Assembly: GCF_016767175.1 (NCBI RefSeq)
Contig: NZ_CP068564.1
Span: 2,046,001 to 2,110,000, forward strand
From: Keratinibaculum paraultunense
GTDB lineage: Bacteria > Bacillota > Clostridia > Tissierellales > Tepidimicrobiaceae
Direction of reading: 5' to 3'
DNA length: 64,000 nt
The stretch's first letter is position 1, and every line of letters starts with the position of its first letter. Of this stretch, positions 27,266 to 35,522 are shown one piece after another. A program made the position numbers and the translations under genes. The notes under the pieces were generated by a model. The model had not been told where the DNA came from. It did no database searches and saw only the letters and a list, made by a program, of their open reading frames with translations.

Positions 27266-27946
27266 TTAGTAGGTAGAAATTGAGAATTTTGCTGATGCAG
27301 ATTTGCTCTCATATGTGCTGACCTTTACAACCATCTCGTAGTTGCTATAAGAACCCGGATCTATTACAACTACTTCATTTGCTCTTACATTAGGGACCCA
27401 ATCACTATCCATTCCGTTAGTAAACGCTGCACTAATATTGACTGTTGGCATTGTGCTAGGTAAAGAACCTACTCCTATAGCTGCATATGAATCTGGTGAT
27501 ATAATAAATGCACTGCCTAATTGTTTACCATTTGTTCCAGAACTATTTGAAATAGGAACATTTACGTTGCCAGACCAAGAATAAGAAAATAGTGAAATCT
27601 CTGTTTCATCGTTAGATTCAAAAGCTGCTTTTTCTTCTTCTGTCATAGCTCTAATACCATAACTCATTCCATTACTTAATTTACCAGTTTCTCTCCAATC
27701 TCCCGTTTTGAATATATCAATTTCTCTAGTTTCTTTAGGTTCAAAAGCTGCTTTGATTTGGCTAATATCCCCAGATTCAAAGGCTACTTTCTCTTCTTCT
27801 GTCATGGCTCTAATGCCATAACTTATACCATTACTTAACTGACCAGTTTCTCTCCAAATACCTGTTTCAAATATACTAGCTCCATAAACATTACCAGTCA
27901 TTGCGACTAATAAAAAAATTGATAAAATCACACTAAGTTTTTTCAT
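27266..27946 (-). CDS. Secreted protein with two internal 36-residue repeats
   Basis: The family is not recognised. A signal peptide covers about residues 1-22 (ending NVYG). Two near-identical tandem units follow: FETGIWRETGQLSNGISYGI at about 26-60 and FKTGDWRETGKLSNGMSYGI at about 78-112, both continuing RAMTEEEKxAFES. The last 100 residues are a Ser/Gly-rich beta-type domain. A strong AGGAGG precedes the ATG. It lies between secreted copies A and B but lacks their promoter motif. Length 226 residues. Confidence 0.75.
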   Translation of the reverse strand: MKKLSVILSIFLLVAMTGNVYGASIFETGIWRETGQLSNGISYGIRAMTEEEKVAFESGDISQIKAAFEPKETREIDIFKTGDWRETGKLSNGMSYGIRAMTEEEKAAFESNDETEISLFSYSWSGNVNVPISNSSGTNGKQLGSAFIISPDSYAAIGVGSLPSTMPTVNISAAFTNGMDSDWVPNVRANEVVVIDPGSYSNYEMVVKVSTYESKSASAKFSISTY

Positions 27947-28102
27947 TTATTTTTCCTCCTTTATATTTAATAGAAAACATGTGACCACTACTAGAACAAA
28001 GTTCGTCTTAATAAATCGTGGGAACCATCTCCTTTCTTTAACAACTGAGACTATTAATGTCTCCTTTGCTGATTTTACTTGTTAAATCTCTTTAAAATTA
28101 AA

Positions 28103-28541
28103 TTAAAACCTGATAGGATTTGTTGAAACAACATCAGCTTGCTCTCCTGCCACAGTCACTACAACTCGTACACGGTACTCTGTATTTGAAACCCCATTAC
28201 GTGTTTTTGATATAAATACATTTCCAGTGCCTTCAATTTTCCATGAAGTATCAGTCACCCATTTCCCGGAAACATTTTTTTAAATACATTGTTCCGCTAA
28301 TTGAACTTGAAGAACTTTTAGCATTTATATATACCTCTGGATAAAGAGTAGTGCCTGATGCAGAAATATCTATTAAGATATTACTTATTTCATCCCAAAG
28401 TGGAGTAACCACTTGGTAACTTATATTTGATGTTACTTATTCTTGTTGCTCCGCTGCATAAGCGGTACTTACTCCGCCATTTCCAGCAATTAGAGCAATC
28501 ATTATTGCTATTGGTGCTACTTTTGTTTTCTTAAGTTTCAT
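28103..28541 (-). pseudogene. Small secreted protein, copy B, with in-frame TAA and a frameshift
   Basis: The signal peptide, the TAA (28437-28439) and the first half are identical to copy A. At the repeat edge, a run of seven A residues (28274-28280 on the plus strand as T) shifts the frame by one. The rest then reads NVSGKWVTDTSWKIEGTGN and on to a TAA at 28103. This C-terminal half is homologous to, but clearly different from, that of copy A. It needs readthrough and frame restoration to make a full protein. Confidence 0.6.
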
Positions 28542-28589
28542 AAAATTCCTCCTTAAATTTTTTTGCTGCTTACCTATATAACGCATGAG
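28281..28589. repeat. 309-bp direct repeat, copy B
   Basis: The partner of 26730-27038, with an offset of exactly 1551 bases along its whole length. The junction at 28281 lies in the homopolymer where copy B loses its reading frame. Confidence 0.85.
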
Positions 28590-28605
28590 GAAAGAAAAGG
28601 GGACA
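28575..28605 (-). promoter_or_regulatory. Candidate alternative-sigma promoter of copy B
   Basis: On the minus strand TGTCCCC (28599-28605) and CGTTATATA (28575-28583) are separated by 15 bases, exactly as at 28700-28730. The upstream block lies outside the 309-bp repeat, so its conservation is independent of the duplication. Confidence 0.45.
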
Positions 28606-28617
28606 TCTTTTTAGAAT

Positions 28618-28665
28618 TTATTTTTTAAGAATTTTAGGTACTATAAATATCTCCTTAAATCCCAT
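28618..28665 (-). CDS. Possible 15-residue peptide ORF
   Basis: ATG at 28665 is preceded by AAGGAGG at a good distance and encodes MGFKEIFIVPKILKK before a TAA. It sits at the same distance from a conserved promoter motif as the secreted-protein starts. It may be a genuine small amphipathic, cationic peptide or the stub left by a deleted secreted-protein gene. There is no family evidence. Confidence 0.25.
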   Translation of the reverse strand: MGFKEIFIVPKILKK

Positions 28666-28699
28666 TAAAAATCCTCCTTATTGTTATTAGGTTCTTATT

Positions 28700-28730
28700 T
28701 ATATAACGCACAAGGAGGAAAAAGGGGACA
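28700..28730 (-). promoter_or_regulatory. Candidate alternative-sigma promoter of the tiny ORF
   Basis: TGTCCCC (28724-28730, minus strand), a 15-base spacer and CGTTATATA (28700-28708). It lies just downstream of the anti-sigma-like gene. CGT-containing -10 boxes are common for ECF sigma factors, one of which is encoded 1 kb away. Confidence 0.45.
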
Positions 28731-28747
28731 TATTTATTTAATAATTT

Positions 28748-29716
28748 TTATTTCAAAATATTTTCTGCTACTTTTATAACCTCATCTTTATCTAAGTTTG
28801 CTGAAATATGACATTCAACATCATCCTGATACCATATTAATTTGGTCTTTTCATCAGTTTGCCACATATAAGCATTTGATTCTTTAAAAATAAATTCTTC
28901 TATTTCTGCATCTTCCGTATCATAATATGATTGAACTCCACTAGATGATGAAAAGAATTTTACATCAAGCCTCTGATTATTCTCTGTGGCATAATTATAA
29001 ATAAGCATGTTATTTCCTTCATTAACATTAACCAATTTAAAATCCATAGGAACATAATTGATTTTTAATGACTTTAGATCGATATTATCTTTATTTATAT
29101 TTTGTGGTATGAAGATGCTAAACTTAGGGAATGTTACAACTACCCAATCAAAAAACCTTTCATGTACTTCCGCATTAACTACTAAAACAGTAGAAAAACT
29201 TAAAAAACATACTATTATAAATGCAGCTACTCTTTTAACCATTTTCATGAATATACTATTAGTCTTTTGTGAAATCTTAATATCTTTTAGTTTCCGTCTG
29301 AAGCTCTTAGAATAGTTAGGTTTGTGTAATGCTAGGGTATTATCATAGTCTTTTGTCTCTTCTATAAGAGCTATTTCACAAGCTTTTTTCATAGAGTTAT
29401 CATCAATCCATGAATTTTTAAGTCCCATAAAAGCAGATAGCATTTTTTGTATATAACGTAATTTACCTATAACATTTTCTATCTCAAGTATCTTTTCTAT
29501 TTTAGAAGGAGGATTATTAAAACAATATCGAAAGAAAAGAATATTACGATACTCCAATGGTAATAAACCTATTTTTATAGCTAATTGATCAACCTGCTCT
29601 TCACTTAATGTTTGATACTTAATACTATTCATATTTAATTTAGTGATTGTTTCTAATTCATTCTGAAAAGATAATTGACATACCTCTTTCATAATATTGT
29701 TAGCTATTTCGGACAC
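28748..29716 (-). CDS. Membrane anti-sigma-like protein with DUF4367-type domain
   Basis: A cytoplasmic part of about 160 residues (with LPLEYRNILFFRYCFNNPPS resembling sigma-region-4-like helices) is followed by one membrane helix (VAAFIIVCFLSFSTVLVV). An extracytoplasmic domain of about 130 residues follows (INYVPMDFKLVNVNEGNN, then VIKVAENIL), like DUF4367. It starts with GTG and overlaps the sigma gene by 17 bases, so it probably restrains that sigma factor. No sequence points to the signal sensed. Confidence 0.75.
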   Translation of the reverse strand: MSEIANNIMKEVCQLSFQNELETITKLNMNSIKYQTLSEEQVDQLAIKIGLLPLEYRNILFFRYCFNNPPSKIEKILEIENVIGKLRYIQKMLSAFMGLKNSWIDDNSMKKACEIALIEETKDYDNTLALHKPNYSKSFRRKLKDIKISQKTNSIFMKMVKRVAAFIIVCFLSFSTVLVVNAEVHERFFDWVVVTFPKFSIFIPQNINKDNIDLKSLKINYVPMDFKLVNVNEGNNMLIYNYATENNQRLDVKFFSSSSGVQSYYDTEDAEIEEFIFKESNAYMWQTDEKTKLIWYQDDVECHISANLDKDEVIKVAENILK

Positions 29717-30257
29717 TTATATCACCTTCTTCATAATATAGACGTAGTTTTTTTAAAATGCGTTGACCACGTTTTTTTGCAGCTTCTTCAGTAATTCCTA
29801 AAAGCTCTGAAATATCTTTAATTCTCATTTCATTGACAAAGCGTAGATGAATAAAAATTTTTTCATCATCTGAGAGTCTATTAATACAGGAAAGTAATTG
29901 TTCTTTATTTACTTTTTCTAAATATTCTTCTTCAATATCATAATCTCCTTCGTTGTGATCAAAATAATCTACATTCTCTACATATATGATTTTCTTACGT
30001 TTTCTTATGATATTCATTGTTTCATTCTTTAATATTATAACGCAGTAGGATTCTATTTGGGGACATGGCAAAGCAGATATTTTTTCTATATTGTCAATAA
30101 TCTTTAAAAATGTTTGTGATACAGCTTCTTCTGCATCAAATTTATTCTTTAACATATTAAAAGAAATATTATACATTTTTACATTCATTTTTGAAAAAAT
30201 CCTATTAATAAAATCTACTTCGTCATCTGTTATCACACCAAATAGTATAATTATCAA
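29700..30257 (-). CDS. ECF-type RNA polymerase sigma factor
   Basis: Region 2 is seen in YNISFNMLKNKFDAEEAVSQ followed by a FLKIIDNI segment, and region 4 in RLSDDEKIFIHLRFVNEMRI, then ISELLGITEEAAKKRGQRIL. At about 185 residues it has no sigma-1 or sigma-3 domain, as in ECF factors. A GTG at 30266 opens the frame; the TTG at 30257 has GGGGTG six bases upstream and is preferred. The membrane protein encoded next overlaps it. It is the best candidate to read the repeated CGTTATATA promoters nearby. Confidence 0.85.
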   Translation of the reverse strand: MIIILFGVITDDEVDFINRIFSKMNVKMYNISFNMLKNKFDAEEAVSQTFLKIIDNIEKISALPCPQIESYCVIILKNETMNIIRKRKKIIYVENVDYFDHNEGDYDIEEEYLEKVNKEQLLSCINRLSDDEKIFIHLRFVNEMRIKDISELLGITEEAAKKRGQRILKKLRLYYEEGDISVRNS

Positions 30258-30291
30258 AATTTTCACCCCATGAGCATTAAGTAGTAACTCA

Positions 30292-30322
30292 ATTATAACA
30301 TTAATTTACCAAATAATAACAA
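30292..30322 (-). promoter_or_regulatory. Possible SigA-type promoter of the sigma gene
   Basis: TTGTTA (30317-30322) and TATAAT (30292-30297) on the minus strand, with a long 19-base spacer. The CGTTATATA motif is not present here, so there is no sign of autoregulation. Confidence 0.35.
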
Positions 30323-30414
30323 TTTTATTTGCTAACAAATATTGAATTATTTTAGATTTTAGGGTATCATCTCTCTAATTACCCTATGTCATATATATTT
30401 TACCCTATTTTAAA

Positions 30415-30452
30415 GGGTCAAAAAAGGGTGTTTTTTCACCGATTTTTGACCC
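30415..30452 (-). terminator. Terminator of the RlmD-type gene
   Basis: A long hairpin (outer arms GGGTCAAAAA with ATTTTTGACCC, inner GGTG/CACC) downstream of the methyltransferase stop, with T-rich flanks. Confidence 0.75.
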
Positions 30453-30494
30453 AAATTTGTTACTCAAACCACTACATATTGTAGTCAAGTCTTG

Positions 30495-31871
30495 CTATTT
30501 GTCCTCCAAACCACAATACGTCATCAGAATTATACTCTCAACGTGTGTCGTTCTCGGGAACATATCCATTAACTTCATCTTATCTATTTTATATCCCCTA
30601 TCCATAAACACCTTCAAATCCCTAACCAATGTAACAGGATTACAGGATACATATACAAAGGTTTTAGGATTAAAGTCTACTATCTTGTTTATAGCTTTAG
30701 GATTAATCCCATCTCTAGGTGGGTCTATTATTATTAAGTCAGGAGTCTCCTTTAGATTATCTACCTCTTTTAAGACATCTCCTGCAATAAACTCCACATT
30801 GTCAAGACCATTTAGCTTAGCATTTTCCCGAGCCATCTCTACAGCTTCTTCAACAATCTCTATCCCTATTACCCTTTCACATACTGGTGACAAAATCTGG
30901 GCTATGGTACCTGTACCAGAGTATAAGTCGAATACTACATTATTCTTTTCATCTCCAACAAATTCCCTTACTATGGAATACAACTTTTCTGCACCAAAGG
31001 TATTAGTTTGAAAAAATGAGAAAGGGGATATTTTAAACTTCAATCCTAATATTTCCTCTATTACATAATCCCTCCCATATATTAAATTTAACTCATCTAC
31101 TTTAATAGCATCGGCTAAACTATCATTTATAGTATGAAATATTCCTACAATATTTCCTTTTATCTTCTCACATCCAAGAAGCAAATCCTTAAATTCCTCT
31201 AGATTTATCTCTCCTTGAGAACTAGTTACTAAATTTATAAGTATTTCCCCTGTTGATAAAGCTTTTCTAATAACTAGATGCCTCAATATCCCAGTATGAC
31301 TTTTTTTATTATAGTGAGGTATTCCCTTTTCCCTAAAATAATTTAACACTTCCTTTAATATGACTACAAAATCCTTATCTACAATATTGCATTCTGTAAC
31401 CTCCACAATTTCATAAAATTTTCCCCTTTTATGAAGACCTAAAGACAATGGCCCTCCCTTCTCTATATCCCCAAAAGTATATTCCATCTTATTTCTATAT
31501 CCTTCTATACGGGGACTTTCTTCTATTCCTAAATAGTTAAAATCCTTTATACCTTCTCTTTCAAACAGTTCAAGTACTAAACTTTCCTTAAATTTCAATT
31601 CCTCTTCATAGGGAATTCTTTGATAAGTGCAACCTCCACAACTTCCAAAATGAGGGCAACCTATTTCCGTTTCTATAGGGGATTTGTCCAATATCTCAAG
31701 TATTTTCCCTTCAATATAATCCATCTTCTTTCTGCCTAAGAGAACCTTAACTCTTTGCCCTTTTATACCACCTTTACATATGATCTTTTTACCTTCAAAT
31801 TCTCCTACAGATTTATTTGAAAAGATATTATCTTTTATTTCCATTTCAATTATTTTCTTTTTCCTTGCCAT
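30495..31871 (-). CDS. rlmD: 23S rRNA (uracil-C5)-methyltransferase, RlmD/RumA family
   Basis: An N-terminal TRAM domain is followed by Cys72, Cys78 and Cys81 (CPHFGSCGGC), which with a later Cys ligate a 4Fe-4S cluster. The SAM-binding Rossmann domain has VFDLYSGTGTIA, and the catalytic motif is VYVSCNPVTLVRDL. The enzyme makes 5-methyluridine in 23S rRNA; B. subtilis RlmCD modifies both 747 and 1939, so the site is not certain. The ATG at 31871 has GGAAGGAG upstream and gives 458 residues. Confidence 0.92.
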   Translation of the reverse strand: MARKKKIIEMEIKDNIFSNKSVGEFEGKKIICKGGIKGQRVKVLLGRKKMDYIEGKILEILDKSPIETEIGCPHFGSCGGCTYQRIPYEEELKFKESLVLELFEREGIKDFNYLGIEESPRIEGYRNKMEYTFGDIEKGGPLSLGLHKRGKFYEIVEVTECNIVDKDFVVILKEVLNYFREKGIPHYNKKSHTGILRHLVIRKALSTGEILINLVTSSQGEINLEEFKDLLLGCEKIKGNIVGIFHTINDSLADAIKVDELNLIYGRDYVIEEILGLKFKISPFSFFQTNTFGAEKLYSIVREFVGDEKNNVVFDLYSGTGTIAQILSPVCERVIGIEIVEEAVEMARENAKLNGLDNVEFIAGDVLKEVDNLKETPDLIIIDPPRDGINPKAINKIVDFNPKTFVYVSCNPVTLVRDLKVFMDRGYKIDKMKLMDMFPRTTHVESIILMTYCGLEDK

Positions 31872-31930
31872 ATACTCAACTCCTTCCAAATTATTATACC
31901 AGTTTTTATTGGAAAAAATAAAGGAAGTAT

Positions 31931-33721
31931 TTACGCTATATCTAGTTGATAGTTCTTCGCTTGAGTAGTAAATAATTTATAATATAGACTATCCTTTTTC
32001 TCCATTAAATTAGCATGACTATCATAATCTACTACCTTGCCATCTTCAATAAGTAAAATCCTATCACAAAATACGCTACTAGACATACGGTGAGAAATAT
32101 ATATGGCAGTTTTACCCTTTACCAAAGTATTAAAATGTTCATATATCTCCGCTTCTGCTAAAGGATCTAATGCAGATGTAGGTTCATCTAAAATAATTAA
32201 AGGAGCATCTTTGTATAGTGCACGAGCTATTGCAATCTTTTGACTTTCTCCACCAGATAACTCTATACCCTTATCGTCATAAGCCTTTCCCATAAGGGAA
32301 TCTAGCCCATTGGGTAAAGAATCAATTTTTTCTTTCAATCCTACTTCTTCTATTAAATCCATTATTTTTTTATCTTCTTTATATCCCTCATTACAACTAA
32401 TATTTTCTCCAACAGTAAATGCAAAAAGTTTATAATCTTGAAATATTACAGCTATTTTTCCCATATAGGACTCATATTCATAATCATATATATTGTGTCC
32501 ATTTACAAATATTTCTCCAGAATCTGGTTCATAAAGACGACACAATAGTTTAATCAATGTAGTTTTACCTGCCCCATTTAATCCTACAATAGAAATTTTC
32601 TCTCCCCCCTTGATATCAAAGGAAATATCCTCTAATACATATTTATCGCTACCTGGATATTTAAAGGAAACATTTTTAAAGGATATGGATTTAATTTCAT
32701 CTTCCATTTTTAAATTCCCACTATATTCCTTGGTTTCAGGAAGAGATATAAACTCCATAAATGGATCTAAATATTGTAACATTTGAAAAGTTAATGTTAT
32801 ATTCTCTCCTAATTTTGTAGTAGTTTGAGAAAAGTTAATTGCTGCATTTACATACATAGTAAAAGAACCAATGCTAATATTGGGTCCAAATTTATCACTA
32901 ATAACCCTAAGTCCCACATATCCATAGGCGATACTTGCTTGTAAAACATTGATTACATTATATAATCCTTCTATCTTTCCTAATCTATTATAAAAAACTT
33001 GAAATTCATCCATTAAATCTTTATTGTATTCTATCACTCTCTGAGTTAACATTTGTCCCATATTATAAAGACGAATATCTTTTTGAGGTTTATCCTGAAA
33101 ACCAAGCCCCATATAATATCCATATTTTCTATTGATGGGGATTATAGATTGGAAAAATTCTTGTTGATAATTGGCAAAGGAACTGTATATCCAAAGGTTT
33201 AAGCCAATAGTTAATAATAAAAATACTACCAATACCCAGGATAATGAAAATAGTATTATAAGTAAACTAATTATGGTGATTAAATCCCTTATTGTATTAG
33301 TTATTCCTACAATTATATTTTCCAATGCTAATTGATTATTAATGGCAAAAACAGCTCTTTCCTTTAAATCCAAATAATATGGGTTTTCCAAATAAGAAAA
33401 ATCCACATTCATAATCTTATTTGCCATAATTTGACTCATCTTTTCTTCTAATTTAATTCGTCCTATGGTCAATTGCTTTTTCATTATATTTTCAATAAGT
33501 TTGAAAATTACATTGGATAAAACAATGGCAGAACCTAAAATTAAAAGCATTTGAGGATCTTTATTCCCTAATAATTCGTCTATTAGATACTTAGGTAATA
33601 TAATATTTACAACAATTCTAGCACTTTCTAATAAAGCATTTACTAGTAATAGTATAATATAACTAGGGGAAGCCTTCCAAGAAATACTTAAAAATGATTT
33701 CATTTTTTTAAGCTGTTTCAA
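31931..33721 (-). CDS. ABC exporter half-transporter (permease-ATPase), subunit 2
   Basis: Six membrane helices occupy residues 1-310 and an ATPase domain the rest. Walker A is GLNGAGKTT, the signature is LSGGESQKIAIARAL and Walker B is APLIILDEPTSALD, all intact. Length 596 residues. It starts with TTG behind GGAGGAG and overlaps the partner gene by 14 bases, so the two probably form a heterodimeric exporter. The substrate is unknown; the regulator upstream may respond to it. Confidence 0.93.
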   Translation of the reverse strand: MKQLKKMKSFLSISWKASPSYIILLLVNALLESARIVVNIILPKYLIDELLGNKDPQMLLILGSAIVLSNVIFKLIENIMKKQLTIGRIKLEEKMSQIMANKIMNVDFSYLENPYYLDLKERAVFAINNQLALENIIVGITNTIRDLITIISLLIILFSLSWVLVVFLLLTIGLNLWIYSSFANYQQEFFQSIIPINRKYGYYMGLGFQDKPQKDIRLYNMGQMLTQRVIEYNKDLMDEFQVFYNRLGKIEGLYNVINVLQASIAYGYVGLRVISDKFGPNISIGSFTMYVNAAINFSQTTTKLGENITLTFQMLQYLDPFMEFISLPETKEYSGNLKMEDEIKSISFKNVSFKYPGSDKYVLEDISFDIKGGEKISIVGLNGAGKTTLIKLLCRLYEPDSGEIFVNGHNIYDYEYESYMGKIAVIFQDYKLFAFTVGENISCNEGYKEDKKIMDLIEEVGLKEKIDSLPNGLDSLMGKAYDDKGIELSGGESQKIAIARALYKDAPLIILDEPTSALDPLAEAEIYEHFNTLVKGKTAIYISHRMSSSVFCDRILLIEDGKVVDYDSHANLMEKKDSLYYKLFTTQAKNYQLDIA

Positions 33722-35522
33722 TTATTTCTCCTCCTTCTTGATAATATTTCCCTTGAATAGTAAACATCTTATAATATTCCCCTCGTTTTTCCATAAGTTC
33801 TTCATGGGTACCGTATTCTATCAAACCCCTTTTATCAAATAAAGCTATGGCATCACAAAATTTAGTACTAGATAGACGATGAGATATATATATGGAGGTT
33901 TTGTTCTCTACTAATTCACTAAAATCTTTATATATTTCTGCTTCAGCCAATGCATCTAATGCAGAGGTAGGTTCATCCATTATTACCATATTTCCATCTT
34001 TATATAATGCACGTGCTATGGCTAGCTTTTGACTTTCTCCACCAGATAATTCTGTTCCATTTTCATCTATGATCTTTAGCATCATTTGATCTAGACCCTT
34101 AGGGAAAGAAGCTACTTTGTTTTTAAGTCCAACTTTATCTAAAACTTCATATACTCTATCCTTGTCTATATTTTCGGATGCACAGGCTACATTTTCTGCC
34201 AAAGTATAGGCTAAAATATTCACATCTTGAAATACTACAGAAAACATAGAGTAAAGTTCTTTTTTATTGAAATCTTTAATGGGAATACCATTAATTAAAA
34301 TTTCTCCTTCATCTACATCATATAATCCTGTCATAAGTTTCACTAAAGTAGATTTTCCAGCCCCATTTAAACCTACAATGGCTAGTCTTTGACCTTTAGG
34401 TATTTTAAAATTTAAATTTTCAAATATATAATTATCTGTTTTAGGGTATTTAAAGCTAACATTTTTAAATTCAATTTCCAGTGTGTCCTTTTCAATAGCC
34501 TTTTTTTCTCCACCAATTTCTCCTAAATCAGTATCCAAAAATTTAAAGAAATCATGTACATATAGGGATTCACGATATATGAAGGATATATCTTCTATTA
34601 GAGTATTTAATAAAAGGGAAAGTTGAAGTATTAATGCTAAGTACATAGAAAAATCTGCAATACTCATACCATGGACTACTTTCCATATCAATATGCCATA
34701 CAGTGCAGCTTGGTTTATGAATAAAGTAAATAGTCCTAAAAATCCTAAAGCAAACTCCTTTTTTTTAATTAATTTATTTAAATCTATATATTTTTGAATT
34801 TCTTTATTGTAGTTTTCTAAAACCCTATTCTTTAGATTATATAGCCGAATTTCCTTTCCAAAGCTAAAATCATGGGTAGTTTCATAATAATATCTCTTCC
34901 TCCTGTTTTGACGAGATAATTCTTTTTTCATGCTATATTCATATTCATTTACTTTTCTTTGAATCCATAGATTAGCTACTACGTTTAAAATTAATGATAG
35001 TAAAATCCAAATACTAACCCTACCAATCCAAATGGAAAACAATATGGAGGTTATAAATACTGCTGGTGTTGTAAATAATTTATGATAAACTCCCTCTACA
35101 CCATTATCGTTACTATTATTGGCCTCCAATGCTCTATCATAGGTTTCATAAAAACTAGCATCTTCTACATATTTATAATCCATTTCCACTAATTTTTGAA
35201 ATTGATCCTTTAAATAATCTAGTCTTAAAGCTGTAATTTTAGTATAACAAGAACTTTTTATATAAGTTTCAATAAATCCTACTATACTACTAAGAATAAA
35301 GAAACTTAAAATTATACGGAGGATATTTTTTAAGCTTATCATACTTCCTAAACTAAATTGTTCTATTAACAATTTAGGCAGAAGAATAGAAAAAAATGGG
35401 TATATAATAGCAGCTATAGTATAGATAAAAAAGTAAATATATAATTTAGGATTTTTTTCATTTACATTTTTAATCAATCTATTTATGGTTTTACAAAATG
35501 GATATTTTATCTGTTTTTCCAT
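33708..35522 (-). CDS. ABC exporter half-transporter (permease-ATPase), subunit 1
   Basis: The same layout as its partner: six helices then an ATPase with Walker A GLNGAGKST, signature LSGGESQKLAIARAL and Walker B NMVIMDEPTSALD. Many heterodimeric exporters have one degenerate ATP site, but the Walker A, signature and Walker B motifs look intact in both subunits here. The 604-residue gene overlaps the regulator gene by 32 bases, showing tight coupling. Confidence 0.93.
   Translation of the reverse strand: MEKQIKYPFCKTINRLIKNVNEKNPKLYIYFFIYTIAAIIYPFFSILLPKLLIEQFSLGSMISLKNILRIILSFFILSSIVGFIETYIKSSCYTKITALRLDYLKDQFQKLVEMDYKYVEDASFYETYDRALEANNSNDNGVEGVYHKLFTTPAVFITSILFSIWIGRVSIWILLSLILNVVANLWIQRKVNEYEYSMKKELSRQNRRKRYYYETTHDFSFGKEIRLYNLKNRVLENYNKEIQKYIDLNKLIKKKEFALGFLGLFTLFINQAALYGILIWKVVHGMSIADFSMYLALILQLSLLLNTLIEDISFIYRESLYVHDFFKFLDTDLGEIGGEKKAIEKDTLEIEFKNVSFKYPKTDNYIFENLNFKIPKGQRLAIVGLNGAGKSTLVKLMTGLYDVDEGEILINGIPIKDFNKKELYSMFSVVFQDVNILAYTLAENVACASENIDKDRVYEVLDKVGLKNKVASFPKGLDQMMLKIIDENGTELSGGESQKLAIARALYKDGNMVIMDEPTSALDALAEAEIYKDFSELVENKTSIYISHRLSSTKFCDAIALFDKRGLIEYGTHEELMEKRGEYYKMFTIQGKYYQEGGEIIETA

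Noticed and set aside
30457-31011. 184-codon plus-strand frame
   Set aside because: Antisense to the RlmD-type gene and its terminator side; no start signal and low-complexity composition.
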